Shown: positions 18,220 to 25,695 of the stretch, piece after piece
Numbering within the stretch: the first letter of the stretch is position 1
How the letters are laid out: every line of letters starts with the position of its first letter
Assembly: GCF_000612725.1 (NCBI RefSeq)
Contig: NZ_HG964450.1
Coordinates: 852,712-916,711, forward strand
Direction of reading: 5' to 3'
DNA length: 64,000 nucleotides
Origin: Mycolicibacterium austroafricanum
Lineage (GTDB): Bacteria > Actinomycetota > Actinomycetes > Mycobacteriales > Mycobacteriaceae
Translations under genes and position numbers: made by a program
The notes under the pieces: generated by a model
What the model saw: only the letters and a program-made list of their open reading frames with translations
What the model was told of the DNA's origin: nothing
Databases searched by the model: none

Positions 18220-19630
18220 CTAGCGGCCCCAGGAGCAGTTGCGTCGCTGTGGTCGCTTCCGCGTCACCGACGATCAGACCGAGTTGGTCCCTCTCCTGCG
18301 GACTTCCGACCGGTCCGACATTGCCTCCGATGACCGACGTTTGCGGTTGCACCTCGGCCGGTAGCGGCGGCCCAGCCGGGACGGGGCCGGGCGCTTTCGG
18401 GGGTGATCCCGCACTGCCCGGCAGCTCCCCGGCGTGGCGCACCGAGTCACGCGGCGGAGCGAGGTTGGGACGGTTCTCGGATACGCCCTCAGGTGCCGGG
18501 AATCCCATCGATCCCAGGGCCGGGTACAGCTGAGGCGCCGTCGGAATTTCCGGAGCGGTCTCGCAACTGGGCCCGGCGAGCTCTCCGTAGCGGGGGCAGT
18601 CTGCACGGACGTACGTGCGGGTGGGAGCGAAACTGACTGTTGCTCTCACGGTGAGTTGGTTTGTGACGGGGTCGGTCACTTTGATGACGTTCTCGGCCAG
18701 CTTCTGGACCCGGCCCGCAATGGGATTGAACAGTTCCGCGTTGTCGGCGAGCGTGCCGATCACGGGGGTCATCTGAGTCGTGATGTTGATCAGCCGATCT
18801 GTCTGATTCTCGAACGATTCGCCCATCGTCGACGCCGTTAGATGCGCCGAGTGCAAGAAGTCGGTCAGGGCCGCCTGTTTCTCGACGAGAGTCGTCATCG
18901 GCCTGATGGAGGAGTCGAGAGCCTCGAACAGCTCCGGGGAGCTCGCGTTCAGAGCGGTCGCAGCGTCAGCAAGAGCTGTGACCGTGGACGCCGTGGCGCC
19001 GTCGCCGACGACAGTGTTGAGCCGGGTGACGATCTCGTTCAGGTCTCGCCCGGCTGCCCGCAGCTCTGTTCCCCGCCCGTGGGTGCCTTCAGCGAGTGTG
19101 GCCAGCAGCCCGACATTGTCCTTGCTCGGGTCACGTGCGATCGCGGCGAAGACTTTCCGGAATTTGTTCAGGGTTGTCTGGAACAACACTGTGGGCAGGC
19201 TGACGTCCTCGGCGATGACCGTATCCGACCGCATCGGAGGTCCGAGCTCTCCGTTGTCGACCAACTGCACCGAGGACACTGCGAAGACGTTGGAGGGCAC
19301 CACCCGCGCCGTCACGGTGCTCGGAATCGCCTCGGCGTATTTGGGGTCGAGATGGATGTGCACGACGTTGGGCTGCCCGACGGGAGCCGTCGTGACGTCG
19401 GCCACCTGGCCCACCAACACGCCCCGGAATTTGACGTCGGACTTCGCGGGCAGGCCGTCACCGACGTTGACCAACTCCGCGGTCACCCGCACCATCCGGT
19501 CCAAGTCGCCTTTGGACTTCGCCACTGCCAGAACACTTCCGAGAGCAGCGATCAGGACGAAACACGTACCGAAGATGAAGAGTCGCCGATTCGAGGGGCT
19601 GTAGCCGTTGAGGTCGAATGAGTTCGGCAT
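18197..19630 (-). CDS. mceA: Mce-family protein MceA, C-terminus altered by the IS insertion
   Basis: First Mce subunit, now 477 residues. Membrane anchor (RLFIFGTCFVLIAALGSVLA), Mce domain (VTAELVNVGDGLPAKSDVKF, then RGVLVGQVADV), helical region and a proline-rich tail. The last residues, ARILHRS, are read from the IS1380-type element; the ancestral protein would have ended VRGSTVELVPDSEGAR and been about 486 residues. The conserved domains are intact, so MceA itself may still function; the more serious effect is on mceB-F expression. It starts 3 bases after yrbEB. Confidence 0.9.
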   Translation of the reverse strand: MPNSFDLNGYSPSNRRLFIFGTCFVLIAALGSVLAVAKSKGDLDRMVRVTAELVNVGDGLPAKSDVKFRGVLVGQVADVTTAPVGQPNVVHIHLDPKYAEAIPSTVTARVVPSNVFAVSSVQLVDNGELGPPMRSDTVIAEDVSLPTVLFQTTLNKFRKVFAAIARDPSKDNVGLLATLAEGTHGRGTELRAAGRDLNEIVTRLNTVVGDGATASTVTALADAATALNASSPELFEALDSSIRPMTTLVEKQAALTDFLHSAHLTASTMGESFENQTDRLINITTQMTPVIGTLADNAELFNPIAGRVQKLAENVIKVTDPVTNQLTVRATVSFAPTRTYVRADCPRYGELAGPSCETAPEIPTAPQLYPALGSMGFPAPEGVSENRPNLAPPRDSVRHAGELPGSAGSPPKAPGPVPAGPPLPAEVQPQTSVIGGNVGPVGSPQERDQLGLIVGDAEATTATQLLLGPLARILHRS

Positions 19631-19633
19631 GGA

Positions 19634-20491
19634 TTACCCTCCGAACCTGGCGCCGGAATCCACACCCCACAGGGCCATGGTCATCAGCATGTTGACCATG
19701 ATGATCACGGTGATGCTGGCGCGCATGGCTCGCCCTGCCGCGACACCGACGCCGGCCGGACCGCCCGACGCAAAGTACCCGTAGTAGCACTGAATCGTGG
19801 ATGCCACGAATACGAAGACCGCGGCCTTGACCGTCGCGGAGATGACGTCGCCCCCGTTGACGAACATCGAGAAGTAGTGCAGGTAGGTACCCGCTGATTG
19901 GCCGGAGGAGATCGCAACGACCGCCTGGCATGCGATATAGGCGGCGGTCAGGCAGGCAAGGAACAGCGGCACCGCGGCCACGATGGCCGCAGTGATCCGG
20001 GTGGTCACCAGATAGGACACCGAGTTGATACCAAGCGTGTCGAGTGCGTCGATCTCGTCGTTGATGCGCATCGCACCCAGTTGCGCGGTGAAGCGGCACC
20101 CGGCCTGGGTGGTGAACGCGAGCCCCACCATCACCGGAGCCAGCTCACGTGTGCCTACAAACGAGGACACCAGGCCGGTCGCGGGTCCGAGCCCGAGGAG
20201 GTTGAGGGCGTTGTAACCCTCGACCCCGACGAGTGCACCCGCGGTTGCGCCCAGCACCATCGCCACGCCGACTGTGCCGCCGCCGACTACAACTGAGCCG
20301 TTGCCCCAGGTGATGTCGGCGAGGACACGCATGAATTCCTTGTGATAACGCCGTACGGTGGCGGGCATCGAAGCCACGGTGCAACCGAAGAAATAGACAA
20401 CGTGGCCGAGCTTGGCCACCGACAGCGAGGCTGACTTGGCCGCGTCTGTGACGGCACGGACGCCCGGCGGGAGATCGGGTGCAACAGTCAT
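19634..20491 (-). CDS. yrbEB: YrbE/MlaE-family permease (second of pair)
   Basis: Integral membrane permease of the Mce lipid importer, 285 residues from the ATG at 20491. It has the MlaE signature GTRELAPVMVGLAFTTQAGC, then GAMRINDEIDALDTLGINS, which contacts the MceG ATPase, and at least five hydrophobic segments. It starts one base after the yrbEA stop. Two YrbE proteins form a heterodimer at the base of the Mce hexamer. Confidence 0.9.
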   Translation of the reverse strand: MTVAPDLPPGVRAVTDAAKSASLSVAKLGHVVYFFGCTVASMPATVRRYHKEFMRVLADITWGNGSVVVGGGTVGVAMVLGATAGALVGVEGYNALNLLGLGPATGLVSSFVGTRELAPVMVGLAFTTQAGCRFTAQLGAMRINDEIDALDTLGINSVSYLVTTRITAAIVAAVPLFLACLTAAYIACQAVVAISSGQSAGTYLHYFSMFVNGGDVISATVKAAVFVFVASTIQCYYGYFASGGPAGVGVAAGRAMRASITVIIMVNMLMTMALWGVDSGARFGG

Positions 20492-20492
20492 G

Positions 20493-21371
20493 TCAGAAGC
20501 TCTCGCGCGGGAAGACCAGCACATACAGCTGGGTCATCACAACGTTCACGACCATCAGCAAAAGGATCGCCTCGACCACCGCAGCGTTCACCGAGTTCGC
20601 GACCCCGGCTGGGCCCCCTCGCGTGCTCAGACCCTTGTGGCAGCAGACGATCGCCACGATCGCGCCGAAGACGACGGACTTGGTGAGAGCGAGAAGTAGG
20701 TCGGACACGGTTGAAAACGATGCGAAGGTTGCGACGAATGAGCCCGGCGTTCCAGCCTGCAGATACACGTTGAACAGGTAGCCGGCGATGAACCCGACGA
20801 AGCAGGTCAGTCCGGTCAGGGCGACGCCGATGAGGATCACCGCCACGAAACGTGGCACCACGAGTCGCTGGATGGGTGAAATCCCCATCACTTCCATCGC
20901 GTCGATTTCCTCGCGCATGGTGCGGGCTCCCAGGTCCGCGCACACTGCGGATCCCACTGCTGCCGCGAGCAGAATGGCAGCGACCAACGGGGCTCCCTGC
21001 CGGACAACCGCAAGGCCGGTTGCCGCGCCGGCCAGTGATGTCGCACCGACCTGCCCAGCGAGAAGGCTGAACTGAATGGAGAGCGTCACACCGATCGGTA
21101 TGGTGACGAACAGTGTTGGCACAAAGGCTGTTCCAGCCATGAAGGCAGCCTGCTGCACGAACTCACGGTATTGAAACCTGCGCGTGAGGATGTCCTCGAT
21201 CAGGTAACGCAACGTATGGACGGCCAAGACCACCTGCCCACCGACGGTCTCCAACGACCGCAGCGGATGCGTCTTCACGTATCCACGCATCCAGTCGCGG
21301 ATCTCCCGCAGGGCCGACCGTTCCACGACAGGACGAACATCCGGGGTGGCCAATGCGGGTGCACCTTCCAT
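20493..21371 (-). CDS. yrbEA: YrbE/MlaE-family permease (first of pair)
   Basis: MlaE-type permease, 292 residues from the ATG giving MEGAPALATPDV. Diagnostic segments are TIPIGVTLSIQFSLLAGQVG, DLGARTMREEIDAMEVMGIS and VVFGAIVAIVCCHKGL followed by GGPAGVANSVN, which is the conserved YrbE C-terminal motif. Longer in-frame starts would overlap the crotonase gene. It begins the conserved yrbEA-yrbEB-mceA-F order and lies 46 bases downstream of the crotonase gene, so the two are probably one transcript. Confidence 0.9.
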   Translation of the reverse strand: MEGAPALATPDVRPVVERSALREIRDWMRGYVKTHPLRSLETVGGQVVLAVHTLRYLIEDILTRRFQYREFVQQAAFMAGTAFVPTLFVTIPIGVTLSIQFSLLAGQVGATSLAGAATGLAVVRQGAPLVAAILLAAAVGSAVCADLGARTMREEIDAMEVMGISPIQRLVVPRFVAVILIGVALTGLTCFVGFIAGYLFNVYLQAGTPGSFVATFASFSTVSDLLLALTKSVVFGAIVAIVCCHKGLSTRGGPAGVANSVNAAVVEAILLLMVVNVVMTQLYVLVFPRESF

Positions 21372-21417
21372 CAGACTTCTGTGCTTCCTAACGTGGTCTC
21401 CGGGTGATCGAACGGTC

Positions 21418-22263
21418 CTAGGTCGTCCAGATGCCGTCGACTTTTGAGGCATCGGGCCCACTGGTAGCAAGAAGGGCGAAGAGTTCCTGGCCCATGCCAC
21501 CGCGTAGATCCCTGGCGAGGGCCTCCTTCAGCGGAGCCCGAAGGACCTGAGTTGTCACCCGACGCACGGTTCGCGGCTTCTGGGCCAGCATTTCGCCGAT
21601 CTCGCGTGCACGGTCGTACACCTTGTCCTTCGGCACGACCTCGTTCACCAACCCATAGCGAAGAGCCGTTTCGGCGTCGATCAGTTCCGAGGTGAGCATC
21701 GCGTAGTTAGCCCGCTTTAGGCCCATCGCCGTCCGCATGGCGATCTGAATGCCGTCTCCAGGTACCAGGTTGATTAATAGATGCGGATCAATGATGGTCG
21801 CATCCTCAGCCGCGATGGTGATATCGCAGAACAACGCGAGCTCGGTATGAAATCCGGGACCGTTGATAACCCCGATCGTCGGGATCTCGAGGCTGTTGAC
21901 AAGACCCTCACAGATCCTCGTGCCGTCGTAATAGAAGTTCTCGTAAATGAAGGGTGCCAAATCAGCCGACGTGGCTTTTGTCAGTTCTTCGTCGACCGTG
22001 CCGATGAACGTGTCACCTGTCCCACCGAAGATGAAGACTTCGGTGTCCGCATCCTGACCGACCACGGTGGTCAGTTGATGAACAGCACGATGAACGCCGG
22101 GCGCCCAAACCACCGGCCCACCATGAGTGTGCATTTGAGCTGTGAGAACGCCTGATTCGCTCCGACTCAGTGCCAGATAGGGGGCGAAGGCCTCCCGATA
22201 CTGGTCGAACGAGAGGTGCGGAATCATGCCGGGAAGCACGGGTTCAGGTGTGGTGGTTGTCAT
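21418..22263 (-). CDS. Crotonase-fold hydrolase resembling 6-oxocamphor hydrolase
   Basis: Crotonase-superfamily protein of 281 residues. Rather than the usual enoyl-CoA hydratase pattern it resembles 6-oxocamphor hydrolase of Rhodococcus, a retro-Claisen C-C hydrolase of cyclic beta-diketones. Its motifs GPVVWAPGVH, INLVPGDG and LVNEV align well, and the four active-site residues I recall for that enzyme have counterparts: His139, His161, Asp170 and Glu260 (DLRGGMGQE). Alignment is from memory. ATG at 22263 is used; a GTG two codons upstream is possible. It is the first gene of the mce operon, behind the operator at 22296. A conventional enoyl-CoA hydratase/isomerase remains the alternative. 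Confidence 0.72.
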   Translation of the reverse strand: MTTTTPEPVLPGMIPHLSFDQYREAFAPYLALSRSESGVLTAQMHTHGGPVVWAPGVHRAVHQLTTVVGQDADTEVFIFGGTGDTFIGTVDEELTKATSADLAPFIYENFYYDGTRICEGLVNSLEIPTIGVINGPGFHTELALFCDITIAAEDATIIDPHLLINLVPGDGIQIAMRTAMGLKRANYAMLTSELIDAETALRYGLVNEVVPKDKVYDRAREIGEMLAQKPRTVRRVTTQVLRAPLKEALARDLRGGMGQELFALLATSGPDASKVDGIWTT

Positions 22264-22295
22264 CTGCACGAGTATTGCCCGCGGAATCTAAAAGG

Positions 22296-22310
22296 TCAAC
22301 ACCCTGTTGA
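22296..22310. promoter_or_regulatory. Operator TCAACA-CCC-TGTTGA upstream of the crotonase-mce operon
   Basis: Perfect 6-3-6 palindrome, 33 bases upstream of the crotonase start, followed by GTCAG and the partial third half site CGAACA. This is the only copy in front of the mce operon and would place the whole transporter under the same control as the surrounding enzymes. Confidence 0.75.
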
Positions 22311-22632
22311 GTCAGCGAACATAGCGATGTCACTAGGACGCAGTCTCCGAGATGCGCCGACTCCCATGTCCCGACCCCGAATCGCCTGGCCAGGCCGCCG
22401 GACGAGGTAGAAGGAGCACTGCTGGCCGAGATCCAAGAAGTCCAGTGGCTCAACACAACTCCAGCACCACCGTCAATTACGCTGAGAAAGGCTCACGTTC
22501 ACGCCCCGGCGATCAGCCGCATGCAGCCCAGACCACCGTCGGATCCGACCGAACTCATCCACCATCGGAAGCAACCCCTTGCGCCAGAGGTACGCTCTCT
22601 CAACACAGGAACGTCTGTCGCCGGAGGCGCAC
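22311..22632. other. Gene-free stretch between two leftward genes
   Basis: About 320 bases lie between the operator and the end of the SDR gene. Short frames exist on both strands but none has a recognisable product or a good ribosome-binding site. The promoter of the crotonase-mce operon should be at the left edge. No clear terminator was seen. Confidence 0.45.
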
Positions 22633-23463
22633 TCAGTGGATCTTCGACAGCGCCCCCGCGACCAGCTTCACGAACAGCCGCTGATACCCCGACCCAGTCA
22701 ACCGCACCAGGGCGTCCAAGAACCGCGCGTCGTTCCCCACCAGGACGCGCGCCTTGCGCCGACGCGTACCGTCCAGGATGATCTGCGCGGCACGCTCGGC
22801 GGACGTGCGGGCCAGCTTCCCGTCGAATATCCGGGCAAACTCTGCGGTGTCTACCCCTTCTACCGCCCCTGAGTTGCGAGCGATTGCGGTGCGAACACCG
22901 CCCGGGTGTACGGCCGTCACCGCGACCGCGTGGCCCGCGAGCAGCATTTCTTGCCGAAGCGCCTCGGTGAAGCCTCGCACGGCGAACTTGGCCGCACTGT
23001 ATGCCCCTTGCCCGGCGATAGCACACAGGCCCGCCGTACTGGACATATTGATCAGATGGCCATCACCCGAGGCGATCAAGTGTGGCAGAAAGGATTTCGT
23101 GCCGTTGACGACGCCCCAGAAGTTGACGTCCATCACCCGCTCGATTGCCTCGAACGGCATGACTTCGAGATCACCGGTGAACCCGACGCCGGCTATGTTG
23201 TAGAGCTGATTAACTCGACCGAAGTGTGCCGCGACGTCGTGTGCATAGTCGCTAAAGCTCTCCCGGTCAGAGACGTCAAGAATGTCCACGCGCGGGATGG
23301 TCCCGAGCGCCTCAAGTGAAGCGGCCGTGTCAGCGAGCCCTGCCGGGTCCTTATCAGTGATCGCGACGGTAGCACCGCTTTTGGCCAACTCGACGGCGAG
23401 AGCCTGGCCAATGCCGGAACCTGCGCCGGTGACAACGGCGATTCTCCCCGCGAAAGACGTCAT
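22633..23463 (-). CDS. Short-chain dehydrogenase/reductase
   Basis: Classical SDR, 276 residues from the ATG at 23463, which is preceded by a strong AGAAGGAG ribosome-binding site. The cofactor motif is GAGSGIG, the acidic residue in AITDKD at the end of the second strand favours NAD over NADP, and the catalytic site is visible as INMSSTAG with YSAAK. It resembles mycobacterial acetoin/alcohol-type SDRs. It is divergent from the next SDR gene across two operator-like sites, and probably interconverts an alcohol and a ketone of the pathway. Confidence 0.85.
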   Translation of the reverse strand: MTSFAGRIAVVTGAGSGIGQALAVELAKSGATVAITDKDPAGLADTAASLEALGTIPRVDILDVSDRESFSDYAHDVAAHFGRVNQLYNIAGVGFTGDLEVMPFEAIERVMDVNFWGVVNGTKSFLPHLIASGDGHLINMSSTAGLCAIAGQGAYSAAKFAVRGFTEALRQEMLLAGHAVAVTAVHPGGVRTAIARNSGAVEGVDTAEFARIFDGKLARTSAERAAQIILDGTRRRKARVLVGNDARFLDALVRLTGSGYQRLFVKLVAGALSKIH

Positions 23464-23553
23464 GCCGGGGCTCCTTCTCACTCGTGGCGCGATGGGCTTC
23501 GACACCCGGCGGTCCGGAATGCCTTTTGCCCAACGTCGGCATTAAATCATCGC

Positions 23554-23581
23554 GTTGACGAGTGAGTCAACAGCGCGTTTA
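23554..23581. promoter_or_regulatory. Degenerate operator cluster upstream of the leftward SDR gene
   Basis: It contains TCAACA-GCG-CGTTTA (23567-23581), an imperfect copy of the recurring palindrome, overlapping a perfect inverted repeat GTTGAC-GAGTGA-GTCAAC (23554-23571). It is probably a weaker site of the same regulator; the second repeat has a different spacing and may be fortuitous. Confidence 0.45.
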
Positions 23582-23657
23582 TCCGTCGGGGATGGTCGCG
23601 CCCCTCGAAACCCCCGGTCACGCGTTCGCCACATTGCTGCCCTTAGCGTCTATTGAA

Positions 23658-23672
23658 TCAACATACTGTTGA
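23658..23672. promoter_or_regulatory. Operator TCAACA-TAC-TGTTGA between divergent SDR genes
   Basis: Perfect 6-3-6 palindrome, 126 bases upstream of the rightward SDR start and about 195 bases upstream of the leftward one. It is the closest of the sites to a perfect symmetrical form, with TTGA on its left flank. Confidence 0.72.
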
Positions 23673-23797
23673 CAATTGGCGTGGCATTCGTGATATTTGA
23701 CCCCTTGGTCCGCCGACACGATGTCGGCTCCCCCGATGCCGGTCTGCGGACCATCAGATGGCCCATTCCGCGGGCCGAGAATGGAAGGAGAACGACG

Positions 23798-24649
23798 TTG
23801 ACCGTCGTGGCTATCACCGGCGCAGGGCGTGGCATCGGACAGGCGACGGCCGAACGGTTCGCCAGGGCCGGGGCCCGCGTGGCTGTCGGTGATATTGACG
23901 TCACCGCCGCGGAGTCAACCGCGTCCCGCCTGCCGAACGGTGTCGGACTCGTGCTCGATGTCGCAGACGCAACGTCGTTCGGCCGCTTCGTCAGCGAGAC
24001 AGAAGCTCGACTGGGTCCGATCGACATTCTGGTGAATAACGCCGGGATCATGCCGGTCGGCCCATTCCTGAACCAGAGTGTCGAGCTTGCCCGGCGACTG
24101 ATGGACATCAATGTCCACGGACCGATTAATGGGATCCGGGCGGTACTTCCCGGCATGCTGTCGCGCGGCGGTGGGCACATCATCAATGTCGCTTCCACGG
24201 CCGGCAAGGTCACCGGCCCCGGTTGCGCGCTCTATTCGGGGTCGAAGGCGGCGGTCATCATGATCAGTGACGGCATCCGCCAGGAGTTCGGAGCCCGCGG
24301 TATCACCGTGACCACGGTGCTGCCCTCTTTCACAAATACTGAGCTCATCTCGGGCACCAAGGGTCTTCGTGGCGTCCAGACCCTGGAACCGCTGCAGGTT
24401 GCCGATGCCATCGTGCGGGGGGTGGCCCGCAAGAAGCCCGTCATCGTGCTGCCAGCGAGCGGACGGCTCACCCTTTGGATGTCGGCCAACCTACCGGTCC
24501 GTGCCCGGGATGTTTTCATGAGGATTTCCGGCGGTGATCGCGTCTTCATGGACGTCGACACCGCCGCCCGCGCAGCCTATGACAAGAGAATCAGCACCGC
24601 CCCGGATACATCGGCCGCCAACACCGCGGCGAGCGACCGGGCGCAGTAA
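23798..24649 (+). CDS. Short-chain dehydrogenase/reductase
   Basis: SDR of 283 residues beginning with TTG at 23798; a GGAAGGAG ribosome-binding site just upstream and the immediate cofactor-binding strand (TVVAITGAGRGIG) decide this start. Catalytic residues lie in INVASTAG and YSGSK, and NNAG is present. The C-terminus is longer than a minimal SDR and hydrophilic (DTSAANTAASDRAQ). The frame is open upstream through the operator, which argues against an earlier start. Convergent with the following SDR gene across a strong hairpin terminator. Confidence 0.85.
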   Translation: MTVVAITGAGRGIGQATAERFARAGARVAVGDIDVTAAESTASRLPNGVGLVLDVADATSFGRFVSETEARLGPIDILVNNAGIMPVGPFLNQSVELARRLMDINVHGPINGIRAVLPGMLSRGGGHIINVASTAGKVTGPGCALYSGSKAAVIMISDGIRQEFGARGITVTTVLPSFTNTELISGTKGLRGVQTLEPLQVADAIVRGVARKKPVIVLPASGRLTLWMSANLPVRARDVFMRISGGDRVFMDVDTAARAAYDKRISTAPDTSAANTAASDRAQ

Positions 24650-24671
24650 TCGGTTTCTACCCCGTCCGGCG

Positions 24672-24712
24672 GGGAATGCGCCGGCTTGCCATCTGCGAGC
24701 CGGCGCATTCCC
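24672..24712. terminator. Bidirectional hairpin terminator between convergent SDR genes
   Basis: Perfect 15-bp stem: GGGAATGCGCCGGCT (24672-24686) pairs with AGCCGGCGCATTCCC (24698-24712) around an 11-base loop. It lies 22 bases after the rightward gene and 12 bases after the end of the leftward one. There is no T-run, which is common for mycobacterial terminators. Confidence 0.8.
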
Positions 24713-24724
24713 GTCGGAGCAGCG

Positions 24725-25573
24725 TCAGGCGGATCTGTACCCCGCTGGATTGGGGCTGTCCACCCACAGATCAACCTCCAGATCGGCGCCTTCCACACAG
24801 TCATAGATCGACAGGTCTTCGACTCCTGCGTCCAGCAGCACGTCCTCACACAGCAGAGTGTGGCCGGTGAACTCCGTCGCCGGCTTGGTCAGGATGACGT
24901 AGGCGGCGTCGGCATAGACCGCGGGCTTGCGCGCCTTGGCCATCGCGTCGGCACCGCCCAGCACATTCTGCACCGCGGCGGTAGCCACCAATGTGCGTGG
25001 CCACAGAGTGTTCGACGCGATTCCCACCTCACGGAGCTCCTCGGCGATGCCCAATGCGCACAGTGTCATGCCGAACTTGGCCATCAGGTACGCCGTCGGT
25101 TTCAACCATTGTGACTCCAGCCTGATAGGCGGTGACAAGGTCAGGATATGAGGGTTCGCACTCTGTTTGAGGTGCGGGATGCAGGCCTGGGATACGGCAT
25201 AGGTACCCCGGACCTGGATGCCGTTCATCAGATCGAACCGTTTGAGCGGTACCTCTTCGATGGAACCCAGGTTGATCGCTGAGGCATTGTTGACGCAGAT
25301 GTCGATCCCGCCGAACTGGTCTGCTGCACGCTGCACAGCCTCGGCCACTGCCTCACCGTCACGGACGTCTCCAACAATGGGCAGCGCGCACCCGCCCGCC
25401 GCCTCGATCTGCTGCGCTGCGGTGAATACCGTGCCCTCCAGTTTCGGGTGCGGAGATGCAGTCTTCGCCATCAGCGCGACATTGGCCCCATCGGCTGCCG
25501 CGCGTTTGGCTATCGCCAGGCCGATACCCCGGCTGGCCCCCGAAATGAACATTGTCTTTCCGTGCAGTGACAC
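24725..25573 (-). CDS. HSDL2-like short-chain dehydrogenase/reductase
   Basis: SDR of 282 residues in the group of hydroxysteroid dehydrogenase-like 2. It has the cofactor motif SGASRGIG, NNAS, and the distinctive active-site stretch LTLSPPIRLESQW followed by the YLMAK tetrad segment. KTASPHPKLEGTVFTAA is another HSDL2 hallmark. Starts at GTG. It shares its right flank with the downstream end of the acyl-CoA ligase gene (122 bases away), so both may be one leftward transcript. Function in the group is poorly known; oxidation of a lipid or sterol-derived alcohol is plausible. Confidence 0.83.
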   Translation of the reverse strand: MSLHGKTMFISGASRGIGLAIAKRAAADGANVALMAKTASPHPKLEGTVFTAAQQIEAAGGCALPIVGDVRDGEAVAEAVQRAADQFGGIDICVNNASAINLGSIEEVPLKRFDLMNGIQVRGTYAVSQACIPHLKQSANPHILTLSPPIRLESQWLKPTAYLMAKFGMTLCALGIAEELREVGIASNTLWPRTLVATAAVQNVLGGADAMAKARKPAVYADAAYVILTKPATEFTGHTLLCEDVLLDAGVEDLSIYDCVEGADLEVDLWVDSPNPAGYRSA

Positions 25574-25695
25574 TACTCTTCCAATCTGGTTGCACCGGTG
25601 TCCCTTTGAGTTCAGGACTGCTAACTAGAGCGACTCGGCAGACGGGTGGTCCGAACAGCGCCCGCGCGGTTGAAGTCAACGTTCTGTCGCGGCCG

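Noticed and set aside
25669..25680. Palindrome GTTGA-AG-TCAAC between the ligase and SDR genes
   Set aside because: Half sites resemble the operator, but the spacing is 2 instead of 3 and orientation is inverted; more likely fortuitous.
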